From: Paracoccaceae bacterium
GTDB taxonomy: Bacteria > Pseudomonadota > Alphaproteobacteria > Rhodobacterales > Rhodobacteraceae
Reading direction: 5' to 3'
Length of the DNA stretch: 64,000 nucleotides
Assembly (NCBI GenBank): GCA_011620265.1
Contig: WOZM01000242.1
Location: 16,174-80,173, forward strand
Shown here: in pieces, positions 31,028 to 40,627 of the stretch
How the letters are laid out: each line of letters opens with the position of its first letter
Numbering within the stretch: the stretch's first letter is position 1
Notes under the pieces: model-generated
Database searches by the model: none
Seen by the model: only the letters and a program-made list of their open reading frames with translations
What the model was told of the DNA's origin: nothing
Position numbers and translations under genes: made by a program

Positions 31028-31996
31028 TCATGCCCTGAGCCCGTCCATCACCCGGATCAGCTCGGCCGAGATCCCCGGCTCCGACAGCGCGTGGCCCGCG
31101 ACGGGAACCATCTTCAGGTCCGCCCGTTTCCAGTGCTGCGCCAGCGTCCAGGCCGAGACCGGCGGGCAGATCATGTCGTAGCGGCCCTGGACGATCGTCG
31201 CCGGCACGTCCTTGAGCTTCGGCAGGTCGCGCAGGATCTGGCCATCGACCTCCAGGAAACCCTTGTTGAGGAAGTAGTGGTTTTCGAGCCGCGCGAAGGC
31301 GCGGGCGTAATCGCCCGGCGCCTCGCCGACGATGCCGTCATGCTCGACGCTCGCCAGCGCGTTCTCCCAACCGGCCCAGACCCGGGCGAATCGGGTCTCG
31401 ACCGGGATTTCGCCGCAGAAGAGCCGCCGGTGATAGGCTGCGATCAGGTCGTCCTGCTCGGCCGCCGGGATCACCTTCGCGAAATCGTGCCAGCGGTCCG
31501 GCCAGAAAGCGCCGGCCCCGCCGCCGTAGAACCAGGCGAGTTCCCCCTCCGTCATCAGGAACACCCCCCGCAGCACCAGGTGGCGGGCACGTTCGGGATG
31601 GGTCTGGGCATAAAGGAGCGCGAGCGTCGCGCCCCAGCTGCCGCCGAAGACGATCCAGTCCTCGATGCCAAGTGCGGTGCGGATGCGCTCGATATCGGCG
31701 ACGAGATGCCAGGTCGTGTTCGCCTCGACGCTCGCATGCGGCCGCGACCGGCCGCAGCCGCGTTGGTCGAAGAGGATGATCCGGTAGACCGAAGGGTCGA
31801 AATAGCGCCGCATCGCCGGCGAACAGCCGCCGCCCGGCCCACCATGCAGTACGATGACCGGCTGCCCGGACGGATGGCCGCACTGCTCGACATAGATGCG
31901 GTGGCCGTCGCCGACATCCATCAGTCGCTGATCGAAGGGTTCGATCTGCGGATAAAGAGTGTTGCTTGCGCGCTTTTGCCCTGCGACCCGGTCCAT
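31028..31996 (-). CDS. pip: Proline iminopeptidase
   Basis: VLHGGPGGGCSPAMRRYFDPSVYRIILFDQRGCGRSRPHA; FGGSWGATLALLYAQTHP. Confidence 0.95.
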   Translation of the reverse strand: MDRVAGQKRASNTLYPQIEPFDQRLMDVGDGHRIYVEQCGHPSGQPVIVLHGGPGGGCSPAMRRYFDPSVYRIILFDQRGCGRSRPHASVEANTTWHLVADIERIRTALGIEDWIVFGGSWGATLALLYAQTHPERARHLVLRGVFLMTEGELAWFYGGGAGAFWPDRWHDFAKVIPAAEQDDLIAAYHRRLFCGEIPVETRFARVWAGWENALASVEHDGIVGEAPGDYARAFARLENHYFLNKGFLEVDGQILRDLPKLKDVPATIVQGRYDMICPPVSAWTLAQHWKRADLKMVPVAGHALSEPGISAELIRVMDGLRA

Positions 31997-32063
31997 GGAA
32001 TGAGTATATAACCCAAATCGACCGGGCCGCCACGGGTCCGAAAGACTTGGACGGAGAAAGACG

Positions 32064-32810
32064 ATGCAGGCCGCGACCAATACCGTCGATCCGGCGGAAG
32101 TGGCGAAATTCGAGGCGATGGCCGCCGAATGGTGGAACCCGCAGGGCAAGTTCAGGCCGCTGCACATGATGAACCCCGTGCGGCTCGACTACATCACCCG
32201 GCAGATCGCGGCGGAGTTCGGGCGCGACCTGACTGCGCCCCGACCGTTCGCGGGGCTGCGTCTTCTCGATATCGGCTGCGGCGGCGGGCTTCTCTCGGAA
32301 CCGATGGCGCGGCTCGGCGCGACGGTTGTCGGTGCCGACGCGGCGGAACGGAACATCCCCGTGGCCCGGCTTCATGCCGAGGAGCAGGGGCTCAAGATCG
32401 ACTACCGCCACACGACGGCCGAGGCGCTTGCCGTCGCGGGCGAGGCGTTCGACGTGGTGCTGGCGATGGAGATCGTCGAGCATGTCGCCGATCCGCAGGG
32501 CTTCCTGACCACCTGCCGGGAGCTTCTGAAGCCCGGCGGCCTAATCGTCGCCTCGACCATCAACCGCAACGCCAGGAGCTTCATGGCCGCCATCGTCGGT
32601 GCCGAATGGGTCATGCGCTGGCTGCCGAAAGGCACACATGACTGGGCGAAGTTCATCACCCCGGACGAGCTTGCCGCCCTTATCGCAGGGGCGGGGCTTG
32701 GCGCGCTGGACCGCAAGGGATTCGTCTTCAATCCGGTCAGCTGGCAATGGGCGATCTCGGACCGCGACCTTTCGGTGAACTACGTTATGGCGGCGACGAA
32801 GGGCGTCTAG
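32064..32810 (+). CDS. ubiG: Bifunctional 2-polyprenyl-6-hydroxyphenol methylase / 3-demethylubiquinol 3-O-methyltransferase
   Basis: 248 aa; [29 protein letters not shown]...[19 protein letters not shown]. Confidence 0.96.
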   Translation: MQAATNTVDPAEVAKFEAMAAEWWNPQGKFRPLHMMNPVRLDYITRQIAAEFGRDLTAPRPFAGLRLLDIGCGGGLLSEPMARLGATVVGADAAERNIPVARLHAEEQGLKIDYRHTTAEALAVAGEAFDVVLAMEIVEHVADPQGFLTTCRELLKPGGLIVASTINRNARSFMAAIVGAEWVMRWLPKGTHDWAKFITPDELAALIAGAGLGALDRKGFVFNPVSWQWAISDRDLSVNYVMAATKGV

Positions 32811-33253
32811 CCCTCGCCCAGCCGCAGCCGGATCTCGCGCAGGATCGGCAAGACGGCGCGCACTCTCCCGGATCCCACCGCGCGCACGACGTCACCCACG
32901 ATTGGCGTGATCGCCGCGAGGGCCGCATCCCGCGCCGCGCGTCCCGCCGGGCTGATCGAGACGAACTTCCGCCGCGCATCGTCCCAGTCGGGGCGGATAT
33001 GGACATGGCCCGCCCATTCGAGCTTGGCCAGCGTGTTGGTCATCGCCCCCCGCGTGACATGGAAGGCATCGGCCAGTTGCGCAGGCGACCGTTCGTCGTT
33101 CACATGCGCCAGGTGGTTCAGGACCGAGAAGTGGCTGAGCTCCATCCCCTTCGGCAGGGCCCGGCTGATGCGGTTCCGCGCCAGCTGGTCGGCCATGAAG
33201 ACCTCGGAAAAGAGCGCAACGGCAAGGGGGTCGTTCTGGTCCGACATGCTCAC
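32807..33253 (-). CDS. MarR family winged-helix transcriptional regulator
   Basis: 148 aa; [65 protein letters not shown]. Confidence 0.9.
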   Translation of the reverse strand: MSMSDQNDPLAVALFSEVFMADQLARNRISRALPKGMELSHFSVLNHLAHVNDERSPAQLADAFHVTRGAMTNTLAKLEWAGHVHIRPDWDDARRKFVSISPAGRAARDAALAAITPIVGDVVRAVGSGRVRAVLPILREIRLRLGEG

Positions 33254-34080
33254 GGCCCCTCGTAGTCGCGGTCATGGGAGAGGGAGGGCACCCGGGCGCG
33301 CGCCTTTTCGACCTCCGCGCGCCGGAGGTCGACATATCCGATTCCGGTCTCGGTTCCGGCGTCGAGCAACACCTCGCCCCAGGGCGACACCGCCAGCGAA
33401 TGGCCATAGGTCCGGCGCGGGCGGCCGTTATGGGCGGCATGCGTCCCGGTCTGGGCCGGGGCGAGCACATAGGCGCCGGTCTCGATCGCCCGGGCGCGCA
33501 AGAGAACGTGCCAATGCGCGGCGCCGGTCGTGTCGTTGAAAGCGGCGGGCACGGTCAGGATCTCTGCCCCCGCCTTGGCGAGCGTCCGGTAGAGATGCGG
33601 GAAGCGGACGTCGTAGCAGACGCTCATCCCGATCCGCGCGAAGGGGGTTTCGGCAAGAACCGCCTTCCGCCCCGGCCGGTAGCCGGCCGATTCGCGGTAT
33701 TGCTCGGTCTCCGACACGTTCACGTCGAACATGTGGATCTTGTCGTAGCGGGCCGCGATGCTACCATCCGGAGCGATCAGGAACGAGCGGTTGGCAAACC
33801 GCCCGTCAGCGTCATCGGTCAGAAGCGCGAGCGAGCCGATCAGAAGCCAGATCCCCTGCTCCGCGGCCTCCGCCCGAAGTGCGGCAAGTGTCGGGTCGTC
33901 CCTCTCGTGCCGCAGGACCGCCCGCTGATGCGCCCGGTCGGAGGAGAGGCAGTTCGTCACCTCGGGCGTCAGCACCAACCCCGCGCCGCCCGCCGCCGCT
34001 TCGCGCACCAGCGACAGGGTCACAGGCAGGTTCTCCGCCGGATCGTCCGTCACCGAAAGCTGGAGAAGGGCTGCCCTCAT
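33250..34080 (-). CDS. Carbon-nitrogen hydrolase (nitrilase superfamily, Nit-like)
   Basis: 276 aa; ARYDKIHMFDVNV and GMSVCYDVRFPHLYRTLAKAGAEILTVPAAF (E-K-C triad context). Confidence 0.93.
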   Translation of the reverse strand: MRAALLQLSVTDDPAENLPVTLSLVREAAAGGAGLVLTPEVTNCLSSDRAHQRAVLRHERDDPTLAALRAEAAEQGIWLLIGSLALLTDDADGRFANRSFLIAPDGSIAARYDKIHMFDVNVSETEQYRESAGYRPGRKAVLAETPFARIGMSVCYDVRFPHLYRTLAKAGAEILTVPAAFNDTTGAAHWHVLLRARAIETGAYVLAPAQTGTHAAHNGRPRRTYGHSLAVSPWGEVLLDAGTETGIGYVDLRRAEVEKARARVPSLSHDRDYEGP

Positions 34081-34083
34081 CGC

Positions 34084-34341
34084 TCAGGCCGCGAGCAGCG
34101 GGTCGAGCTTGCCCGCCCGGTCCAGCGCATGGAGATCGTCGCAGCCGCCGACATGGCGACCGTCGATGAAGATCTGCGGAACGGTGTGGCGGCCCCGCGC
34201 GCGCTGCATCATCTCTGCCCGCAGCGCGGGATCGCCCGAAACGTCGGTTTCCTCGAAGGCGGCGCCCTTGGTTTCCAGGAGCCGTTTGGCGGCGATGCAG
34301 AACGGGCACCAGGGCGTAGTGTAGATCTCGATGCGTGGCAT
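34084..34341 (-). CDS. grxC: Glutaredoxin 3
   Basis: 85 aa; MPRIEIYTTPWCPFCIAAKRLLETKG...HTVPQIFIDGRHVGGCDDL. Confidence 0.95.
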   Translation of the reverse strand: MPRIEIYTTPWCPFCIAAKRLLETKGAAFEETDVSGDPALRAEMMQRARGRHTVPQIFIDGRHVGGCDDLHALDRAGKLDPLLAA

Positions 34342-34379
34342 GATGGTCCAAATCCGGAAGTCGAAGCGACTATAGGGAT

Positions 34380-35129
34380 TTAGGCATCCTTCGCAACGCG
34401 CGCCAGTGTCACGACCGCGACCGAGGCCGCGCCGGCGCCGAGACAGGCATCGGCGGCGCCGGCAAGCGTCGCCCCGGAGGTCATCACGTCGTCGACGAGA
34501 AGGATATCGCGCCCGGCGATTCGGTCGCGCCGGCGCGGGTGGGGCCGGATGGCGTCCGCGACGTTGCCGAACCGCCCGTCGCGGTCGCGGCCGTCCTGGC
34601 TTTCGGTGCGCCGGGCGCGCACCAGAAGGTCGGGACAATGGTCGAGCCCCGCGCAGCGCGCAAGCGCCCGGGACAGGATCGCGGACTGATTGAAACGCCG
34701 CCGGAAGAGCCGCGTCCAATGGAGCGGCACCGGCACCACCAGCATCTCGGGCTTGAGGATCGGCCGCGCCGCGCGCAAGAGCCAGTCGCCCGCCGGCCGC
34801 GCGAGTTCGAGCCTGTCGCCGTGCTTCAGCGCCAGCACCAGCTTGCGGCCGTTATCCTTGTAGAGAAGCGCCGAGCGCCCCCGCTCCCACGGCCGGGCCA
34901 GCACCATGCAGTCGTCGCAATATTCCGCCCGGCCTTCGTCCTCGCCCGGCAACGGTGTGCCGCAGCGGTCGCAGACAAGGCCGGAGATGAACGGCGTTTC
35001 CCGCCAGCAGGCACCGCAGAGGCCGAAATCGCTGGTCGTGGGGTCGCCGCAGGAAATGCATTGCGGCGGGAAGAGAAGCGCCAGCGCGCTTTGCATTCCC
35101 GCGCGAAGCACCCTAGTTTCACCCATCAT
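34380..35129 (-). CDS. ComF family protein (phosphoribosyltransferase-like)
   Basis: CISCGDPTTSDFGLCGACW zinc motif and ILLVDDVMTSGATLAGAADAC PRPP motif; start could be 35129, 35126 or 35096. Confidence 0.9.
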   Translation of the reverse strand: MMGETRVLRAGMQSALALLFPPQCISCGDPTTSDFGLCGACWRETPFISGLVCDRCGTPLPGEDEGRAEYCDDCMVLARPWERGRSALLYKDNGRKLVLALKHGDRLELARPAGDWLLRAARPILKPEMLVVPVPLHWTRLFRRRFNQSAILSRALARCAGLDHCPDLLVRARRTESQDGRDRDGRFGNVADAIRPHPRRRDRIAGRDILLVDDVMTSGATLAGAADACLGAGAASVAVVTLARVAKDA

Positions 35130-35970
35130 GTCCGCTCCGTCCCTCACCGACCGCGCCGCCTTGTCCCGCAACCGCGCCCGCGCCCTGAAACAGGGCGCGG
35201 AGCTCTTTCTGCACGACGAGGCCGCCGCCGAGATCGAGGAGAGACTGAGCGAGGTTAACAAAACGTTTATGGCGCCAGCGGTGGTGACGGGATTCCCCGG
35301 TCCCTGGGCCGAAATCCTGCCCGGCGCACGGATCGTCGCGGACGAGGAGGTACTGGCCCTCGACCCCGGCGCGCATGACCTTGTCATCCATGCGTTGGCG
35401 CTGCACTGGGCGAACGATCCCGTCGGCCAGCTCGTCCAGTGCCGGCGGGCGCTGCGGCCCGACGGGCTGTTCGTCGGCGTGCTCTTCGGCGGACGCACGC
35501 TTTCCGAGTTGCGCGCGGCGCTCGCGGAAGCGGAAAGCCGGCTCACCGGCGGCCTCTCTGCCCGGGTGCTGCCGATGGGCGAGATCCGCGACCTCGGCGC
35601 GCTGTTGCAGCGGGCGGGCTTCGCCCTGCCGGTCGCCGATGCGGCCAGGACCACCGTGACCTATGCGACCGCCTTCCACCTGATCGCCGATCTGCGCGCG
35701 ATGGGCGAGGGCAACGCCCTGACCCTCCGGCCGCGCCGCGCGGCCCCCCGCGCGCTCTTCCCCGAAGCCGCGCGTCTTTATGCCGAGACGTTCCCGGCCG
35801 GGGATGGACGGATCGCGGCGACGTTCGAGATGGTGTTCCTCACCGGCTGGGCACCCGACGACAGCCAGCAAAAACCGCTCCGCCCCGGATCGGCCACCGC
35901 GCGTCTGGCCGAGGCGCTCGGCGCGGCAGAAACGCCGCTCGGCGACCGGCCGATGCCCGGCGAACATTGA
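35128..35970 (+). CDS. SAM-dependent methyltransferase, BioC/NDUFAF5-like
   Basis: MSAPSLTDRAALSRNRARALKQGAELFLHDEAAAEIEERL...DLVIHALALHWANDPVGQLVQCRRALRPDGLFVGVLFGGRTL. Confidence 0.85.
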   Translation: MSAPSLTDRAALSRNRARALKQGAELFLHDEAAAEIEERLSEVNKTFMAPAVVTGFPGPWAEILPGARIVADEEVLALDPGAHDLVIHALALHWANDPVGQLVQCRRALRPDGLFVGVLFGGRTLSELRAALAEAESRLTGGLSARVLPMGEIRDLGALLQRAGFALPVADAARTTVTYATAFHLIADLRAMGEGNALTLRPRRAAPRALFPEAARLYAETFPAGDGRIAATFEMVFLTGWAPDDSQQKPLRPGSATARLAEALGAAETPLGDRPMPGEH

Positions 35971-36020
35971 CGCGCGTCGATTTCCGTCTATCTCGGTCCT
36001 TGCAGACGAAGGGACTAGCC

Positions 36021-37088
36021 ATGACAGCCAAGACCGATCGCCCCGGAGAGGGACGCCTGACCCATGCGCCCGCCGACCATCCGCCGGTCGCGCGCCCGCG
36101 GATCGGCATCCTCGTCGCCAATCTCGGCACCCCGGACGGCTACGACTACTGGCCCATGCGCCGCTATCTGGGCGAGTTTCTGTCCGACAAGCGGGTGATC
36201 GACTATCCGCGCTGGAAGTGGCAGCCGCTCCTTCAACTCATCATCCTGTCGAAGCGGCCCTTCAGTTCGGGCGCCAATTACAAGTCGATCTGGAATCACG
36301 AGCTGAACGAAAGCCCGCTGATGACGATCACCAGGCAGCAGGTAACGAAGCTGCGCGCGGCGGTCGCGGAGCGGTATGGCGACGGGGTGATGGTCGAGTT
36401 CTGCATGCGCTACGGCAATCCCTCGACCGAAAGCGTAGTGCGCCGGATGGTCGCGGCGGGATGCGAGAAGATCGTCTTCCTGCCGCTTTACCCGCACTAT
36501 GCGGGTGCGACCTCGGCGACGGCGAACGACCAGTTCTTCCGTGCCCTGATGAAGGAAAAGCGCCAGCCCGCGGCTAGGATCGTGCAGGAATATTTCGACC
36601 ATCCGCTCTATATCCAGGCGCTCGCCCGATCCGTCGAGCGCGCTTATGCCGCGATCGACCACAAGCCGGACGTTCTTGTCGCCTCCTATCACGGGATGCC
36701 GAAACGCTACCTGATGGAGGGCGACCCCTACCATTGCCAGTGCCAGAAGACCTCACGGCTGCTTCGCGAGGCGCTCGGCTGGGACAAGGGGGCGATCGAC
36801 ACCACGTTCCAGTCGGTCTTCGGACCGGAGGAGTGGCTCCGCCCCTACACGGTCGAGCGCGTCGCGGAGCTGGCGAAGGCCGGAAGGAAGCGGATCGCCG
36901 TCATCTCGCCGGCCTTCTCCGCTGACTGCATCGAGACGCTGGAGGAGATCCAGGGCGAGATCCGCGAGGCGTTCGAACATGCCGGCGGCGAGGAGTTCAC
37001 CTACATCCCCTGCCTCAACGACGACGACGCCCATATCGCGGCGCTGATGGCGGTTCTGAACGACAACCTCGCCGGCTGGGTCGGCTGA
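36021..37088 (+). CDS. hemH: Ferrochelatase
   Basis: 355 aa from ATG 36021; RIGILVANLGTPDGYDYWPMRRYLGEFLSD...VLVASYHGMPKRYLMEGDPYHCQCQKTSRLL. Confidence 0.96.
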   Translation: MTAKTDRPGEGRLTHAPADHPPVARPRIGILVANLGTPDGYDYWPMRRYLGEFLSDKRVIDYPRWKWQPLLQLIILSKRPFSSGANYKSIWNHELNESPLMTITRQQVTKLRAAVAERYGDGVMVEFCMRYGNPSTESVVRRMVAAGCEKIVFLPLYPHYAGATSATANDQFFRALMKEKRQPAARIVQEYFDHPLYIQALARSVERAYAAIDHKPDVLVASYHGMPKRYLMEGDPYHCQCQKTSRLLREALGWDKGAIDTTFQSVFGPEEWLRPYTVERVAELAKAGRKRIAVISPAFSADCIETLEEIQGEIREAFEHAGGEEFTYIPCLNDDDAHIAALMAVLNDNLAGWVG

Positions 37089-37104
37089 GTCCGGCGGAAA
37101 CGAA

Positions 37105-37130
37105 AAAGGCGGTGGACTTCCACCGCCTTT
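37105..37130. terminator. Intrinsic terminator (bidirectional) after hemH
   Basis: AAAGGCGGTGGA/TCCACCGCCTTT arms. Confidence 0.85.
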
Positions 37131-37154
37131 CCCGTAGTGAAATCGTCCGTCCGG

Positions 37155-37331
37155 TCAGCTGCTGGCAGCAGCAGCGACGAGAACGAGCACCAGCAGTGGA
37201 ACGATGAGTCCACCGGCCGAGGACGACGCGGCTTCCTCGACGGGGGCTGGTTCCATGACGGGTTCGATACCGCCGGCAAAAGCCGACGTGGCAGCGATCG
37301 AAAGTGCAGCGGCAAGCGCGAGCTTTTTCAT
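37155..37331 (-). CDS. 58-aa small exported/membrane protein of unknown function
   Basis: MKKLALAAALSIAATSAFAGGIEPVMEPAPVEEAASSSAGGLIVPLLVLVLVAAAASS: signal peptide, acidic/Pro spacer, C-terminal hydrophobic segment. Confidence 0.75.
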   Translation of the reverse strand: MKKLALAAALSIAATSAFAGGIEPVMEPAPVEEAASSSAGGLIVPLLVLVLVAAAASS

Positions 37332-37476
37332 TTGTCTCTCCATTTTTGCCGCGACAAATGGTATCGCAGAGGCTCATCGCGGCACCTAACCTTCACCTCT
37401 TGTACTCCAATATCGCCCACGGGCCCAAATAGGCAATCGGGCAGAGAAACACGGCTCCACCGAATTGGAGACGGCG

Positions 37477-38082
37477 TCAAATTAGCAACACTTGCGTCCC
37501 AGTCTGCGTGAGAGAAAACAGTTCCGCGATGTGCTCATTATACAACCCTATACACCCATTGGACGATCTGCGTCCGATCTTGCGCGTATCGTGTGTCCCG
37601 TGGATGCGGTAGAACTCCCACGAAAGGTAAAGCGCGTGGGTTCCGAGCGGGTTGTCGGGGCCGGGGCCGACATAGTCCGGCCATTCCGGATTGCGGACCT
37701 TCATCGCCGGCGTCGGCCGCCATTCGGGGCCGACGACCTTGCGCACGACCTCGGTCCGGCCGCGCCGGGTCAGGTCTTCGGTCAGCGGAACGCTGGTCGG
37801 ATAGAGCCGGTAGATCGTCTGATCCTCGGACCAGAAATGCAGCGCGCGCGACGTGGTATCGACAAGGACGGCGCCTTTCTTCGTATCACTGAAATACGGC
37901 TGCCACTGCAGCGCGCGGAAGCTCGAGATGTTGCGGCGGATGTTCGAGTTGAGATCGTTCTCGATCTCGGTCGTGTCCGCGCCGGTCTGGGCAAACGCAG
38001 GCAGCGCCAGCGTGGCGCCGAACCCGGCGGCGGAGGTCAGAACCGCGCGGCGGTTCAGTCTGACGAAATTATGAGAGCTCAT
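37477..38082 (-). CDS. L,D-transpeptidase (YkuD), twin-arginine-like signal
   Basis: LNRRAVLTSAAGFGATLALPAFA; IHGTHDTRKIGRRSSNGCIGLYN. Confidence 0.9.
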   Translation of the reverse strand: MSSHNFVRLNRRAVLTSAAGFGATLALPAFAQTGADTTEIENDLNSNIRRNISSFRALQWQPYFSDTKKGAVLVDTTSRALHFWSEDQTIYRLYPTSVPLTEDLTRRGRTEVVRKVVGPEWRPTPAMKVRNPEWPDYVGPGPDNPLGTHALYLSWEFYRIHGTHDTRKIGRRSSNGCIGLYNEHIAELFSLTQTGTQVLLI

Positions 38083-38268
38083 CCTCGGTGTACCTTGGTT
38101 CTTTTCGGCGCGGGATCGCGCTGTGGGAATAGCAGGGACAATAATCCGCGCGGCCGAATTTCTCAATTCACTCTCGTGTCAGAGCCGGCCGATTCCCGCA
38201 GATCGCGTTTGAACCGGGCCGGACGAGGCTGTAAAGGACGGGCCTGCGTAATCAGGGATGGTCGCCGC

Positions 38269-38778
38269 ATGACTCGTTTGCTTTCCTTTTGCCTCGTCGC
38301 GGTTCTGGCGCTTGCCGGATGTGAAACCACGCCTCCGCAGCTTGGCCCGGACGGCAGGCCATTGCCCAAGGCCTACATCATCAAGCCCGGCGACGAAGGC
38401 CGCGTGACCTATTCCATGGTGGATTCGATCAATTCCCTGCGCGCGGCCGCCGGCGCTGGTCCGTTGACGCCGAACCCGCTGCTGACCGCTGCGGCCGCCA
38501 CCCATTCGCGTGACATGGCGGTTCAGAACCGGCCCTGGCACTTCGGCTCCGACGGCTCTTCGCCGCTTCTCCGCGTCCAGCGCACCGGCTATCAGGGCCA
38601 GATGCTGGGCGAGAATATCTCGGAGACCTACGAGACGGAGCTGGAGACCCTGTCGGCGTGGATGGAGCTTCCCGATACCCGCGCCGTGATCCTCGATCCG
38701 GCTGCCCGCGACGTCGGGTTCGCCTGGTTCCAGGAGCCGGGCGGGAAGATCTGGTGGACGCTGGTTACTGGCGGCTAA
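38269..38778 (+). CDS. CAP (SCP/PR1) domain lipoprotein
   Basis: Lipobox VLALAGC; VDSINSLRAAAGAGPLTPNPLLTAAAATHSRDMAVQNRPWHFGSDG...GENISET. Confidence 0.88.
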   Translation: MTRLLSFCLVAVLALAGCETTPPQLGPDGRPLPKAYIIKPGDEGRVTYSMVDSINSLRAAAGAGPLTPNPLLTAAAATHSRDMAVQNRPWHFGSDGSSPLLRVQRTGYQGQMLGENISETYETELETLSAWMELPDTRAVILDPAARDVGFAWFQEPGGKIWWTLVTGG

Positions 38779-38820
38779 ATATCTGATTTGTAGTGGAAAG
38801 ACGGCGAAAATGCCGCCCTT

Positions 38821-39318
38821 TCACGGCAGGATGACGATCTCGGTTCCGGTGCGGACCATCGCGTAGATCTCTTCCATCTCGTCGTCCTTCACGGCAATGC
38901 AGCCGGCCGTCCAGTCCTTGCCGCGACCCTTGTTCTTGCGCGCCCGGCCGTGGATGAAGATGTCGCCGCCCGGCTCCTTGCCCAGCGCCTCGGCCTCCGC
39001 CACATCGATCTCGTTCGGATAGGAAATGCCGAGCGACAGGTGATAGGTGCTGTTCGGGTTGCGCCGGTCGATCTGGTAATACCCTTCCGGTGTCTTGCCG
39101 TCGCCTTCGGTCTTCTTGTCGCCGACCGGATCGCCGCCAAGCCCGATCTTGTAGGTCTTGAGCGCCTTTGTCCCGTTCACGAGGTGCAACTTGCGTTCAC
39201 CCTTGTAGACGACGACGCGTGTGACTTCGGGTCCGTCATAGCTGCGGAATTTAGGCCCGCCGCAGGCGGCCAGAAGCCCTGTTGCGGCCATCGCCACGAG
39301 TGATCTGCGGTTGTACAT
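38821..39318 (-). CDS. L,D-transpeptidase family lipoprotein (YkuD)
   Basis: Lipobox GLLAAC; HLVNGTKALKTYKIGLGGDPVGDK...DIFIHGRARKNKGRGKDWTAGCIAV. Confidence 0.9.
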   Translation of the reverse strand: MYNRRSLVAMAATGLLAACGGPKFRSYDGPEVTRVVVYKGERKLHLVNGTKALKTYKIGLGGDPVGDKKTEGDGKTPEGYYQIDRRNPNSTYHLSLGISYPNEIDVAEAEALGKEPGGDIFIHGRARKNKGRGKDWTAGCIAVKDDEMEEIYAMVRTGTEIVILP

Positions 39319-39415
39319 GGTCACTGCCCCGACCCGTTCGTTCCGGTTTTTCAGTCTTCTACACGCTTCGCGGGGCTGCCGGAAGTCGGCAAATTTCCGC
39401 TCACGCCAAGGTGAG

Positions 39416-40627
39416 TCAGCGGCTGAACCGGGCGACGAGCTCCACATGCGGCGACCAGCGGAACTGATCGACGACCTGGACCCAGTCGATAGCGAAGCCG
39501 GCATCGGACAGGATCCGGGCGTCGCGGGCGAAGGTGACGGGGTTGCACGAGACGGCGGCGATCACCGGCACACCCGCTCCGGCAAGCTCGCGCGCCTGCG
39601 CCTCGGCACCCGCGCGGGGCGGGTCGATGACGACGGCGTCGAAGCGCATCAGCTCGTCCCGGAGCAGCGGTCGGCGGAAGAGATCGCGCGCCTCGGTCGT
39701 CACGCGGTGGAGGCCGCTGGCCTGACGCCAACCGGCGTCGAGCGCCGCGAGCATCGACGCCTCGCCCTCGACCGCGTGGACCTCGGCCCGGTCGGCGAGG
39801 GGCAGGCTGAACGTGCCGGCGCCGGCAAAAAGGTCGGCGATCCGCTTCGCGGCGCCGACCGCCTCGCGCACCGCGCCGACAAGCGCCGCCTCGCCGGCCC
39901 CGGTGGCCTGGAGGAAGGCGCCGGAGGGCGGCACTACCCGCGCCGCGCCAAAGCGTTGCGCGGCCGGATGGCGGCTGACCACCTGCTCGCCGTTCCAGAC
40001 GATCCGGGCGAGGTCGGATCGCCCGGCCAGTGCCGCGAGCGCGGAAAACAGGCTCTGATCCAGCGGTTTTCCGTCCGAAACCGCGAGGTCGAGCCCGCCC
40101 TCCGTCACCGTGGCCGTCAGCGCCACCTCGCCCTTGCGCGAGGCGCCGAGCGCCGTGACCTCGGCCAGAAGCGGCAGCGCCGCCATCAGCGCCGGATCGA
40201 GAAGCCGGCAGCCCGGAATTTCGACGATCGTCCCCGAAGCGCGGCCGTGGAACCCGACCAGCGCGCCCTTCTTCGTCCGCCGCCCCGACAGCGTCGCCCG
40301 CCGGCGTGACTGTGGCGGCGAGGTGACGACCGGGCGGAACGGCGCCTCGAGCCCCTGCGCCGCAAGCGCCGTCCGCACGACATCGGCCTTCCATCCGGCG
40401 ACGAAGTCGTCCGAGGCATGCATCAGGCTGCACCCGCCACAGGCGCGGTAATGCGGGCAGGCCGGCCTCACCCGTGCGGTCGACGGCGTCACGATCTTCG
40501 GATCGGCCATCCGGTCGCCCGCGACATCACCCTCGACCACCTCGCCCGGCAGCACCATCGGCACGAAGACCGGCCCCGGCACGATACCGTCGCCGAGGTG
40601 GCCGAGGCGTTCGACCGTCAGCCTCAC
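39416..40627 (-). CDS. TrmA/RumA-family class I RNA methyltransferase
   Basis: 403 aa; TRAM-like N-terminus, CPHYRACGGCSLMHA Fe-S cysteines, VVIDPPRAGAEAQARELAGAGVPVIAAVSCNPVTFARDA. Confidence 0.93.
   Translation of the reverse strand: MRLTVERLGHLGDGIVPGPVFVPMVLPGEVVEGDVAGDRMADPKIVTPSTARVRPACPHYRACGGCSLMHASDDFVAGWKADVVRTALAAQGLEAPFRPVVTSPPQSRRRATLSGRRTKKGALVGFHGRASGTIVEIPGCRLLDPALMAALPLLAEVTALGASRKGEVALTATVTEGGLDLAVSDGKPLDQSLFSALAALAGRSDLARIVWNGEQVVSRHPAAQRFGAARVVPPSGAFLQATGAGEAALVGAVREAVGAAKRIADLFAGAGTFSLPLADRAEVHAVEGEASMLAALDAGWRQASGLHRVTTEARDLFRRPLLRDELMRFDAVVIDPPRAGAEAQARELAGAGVPVIAAVSCNPVTFARDARILSDAGFAIDWVQVVDQFRWSPHVELVARFSR

Noticed and set aside
35255-35275. TTAA-CAAAACG-TTTA, a 7/8 CtrA-like match
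   Set aside because: Lies inside the methyltransferase coding sequence, far from a plausible promoter; treated as chance.
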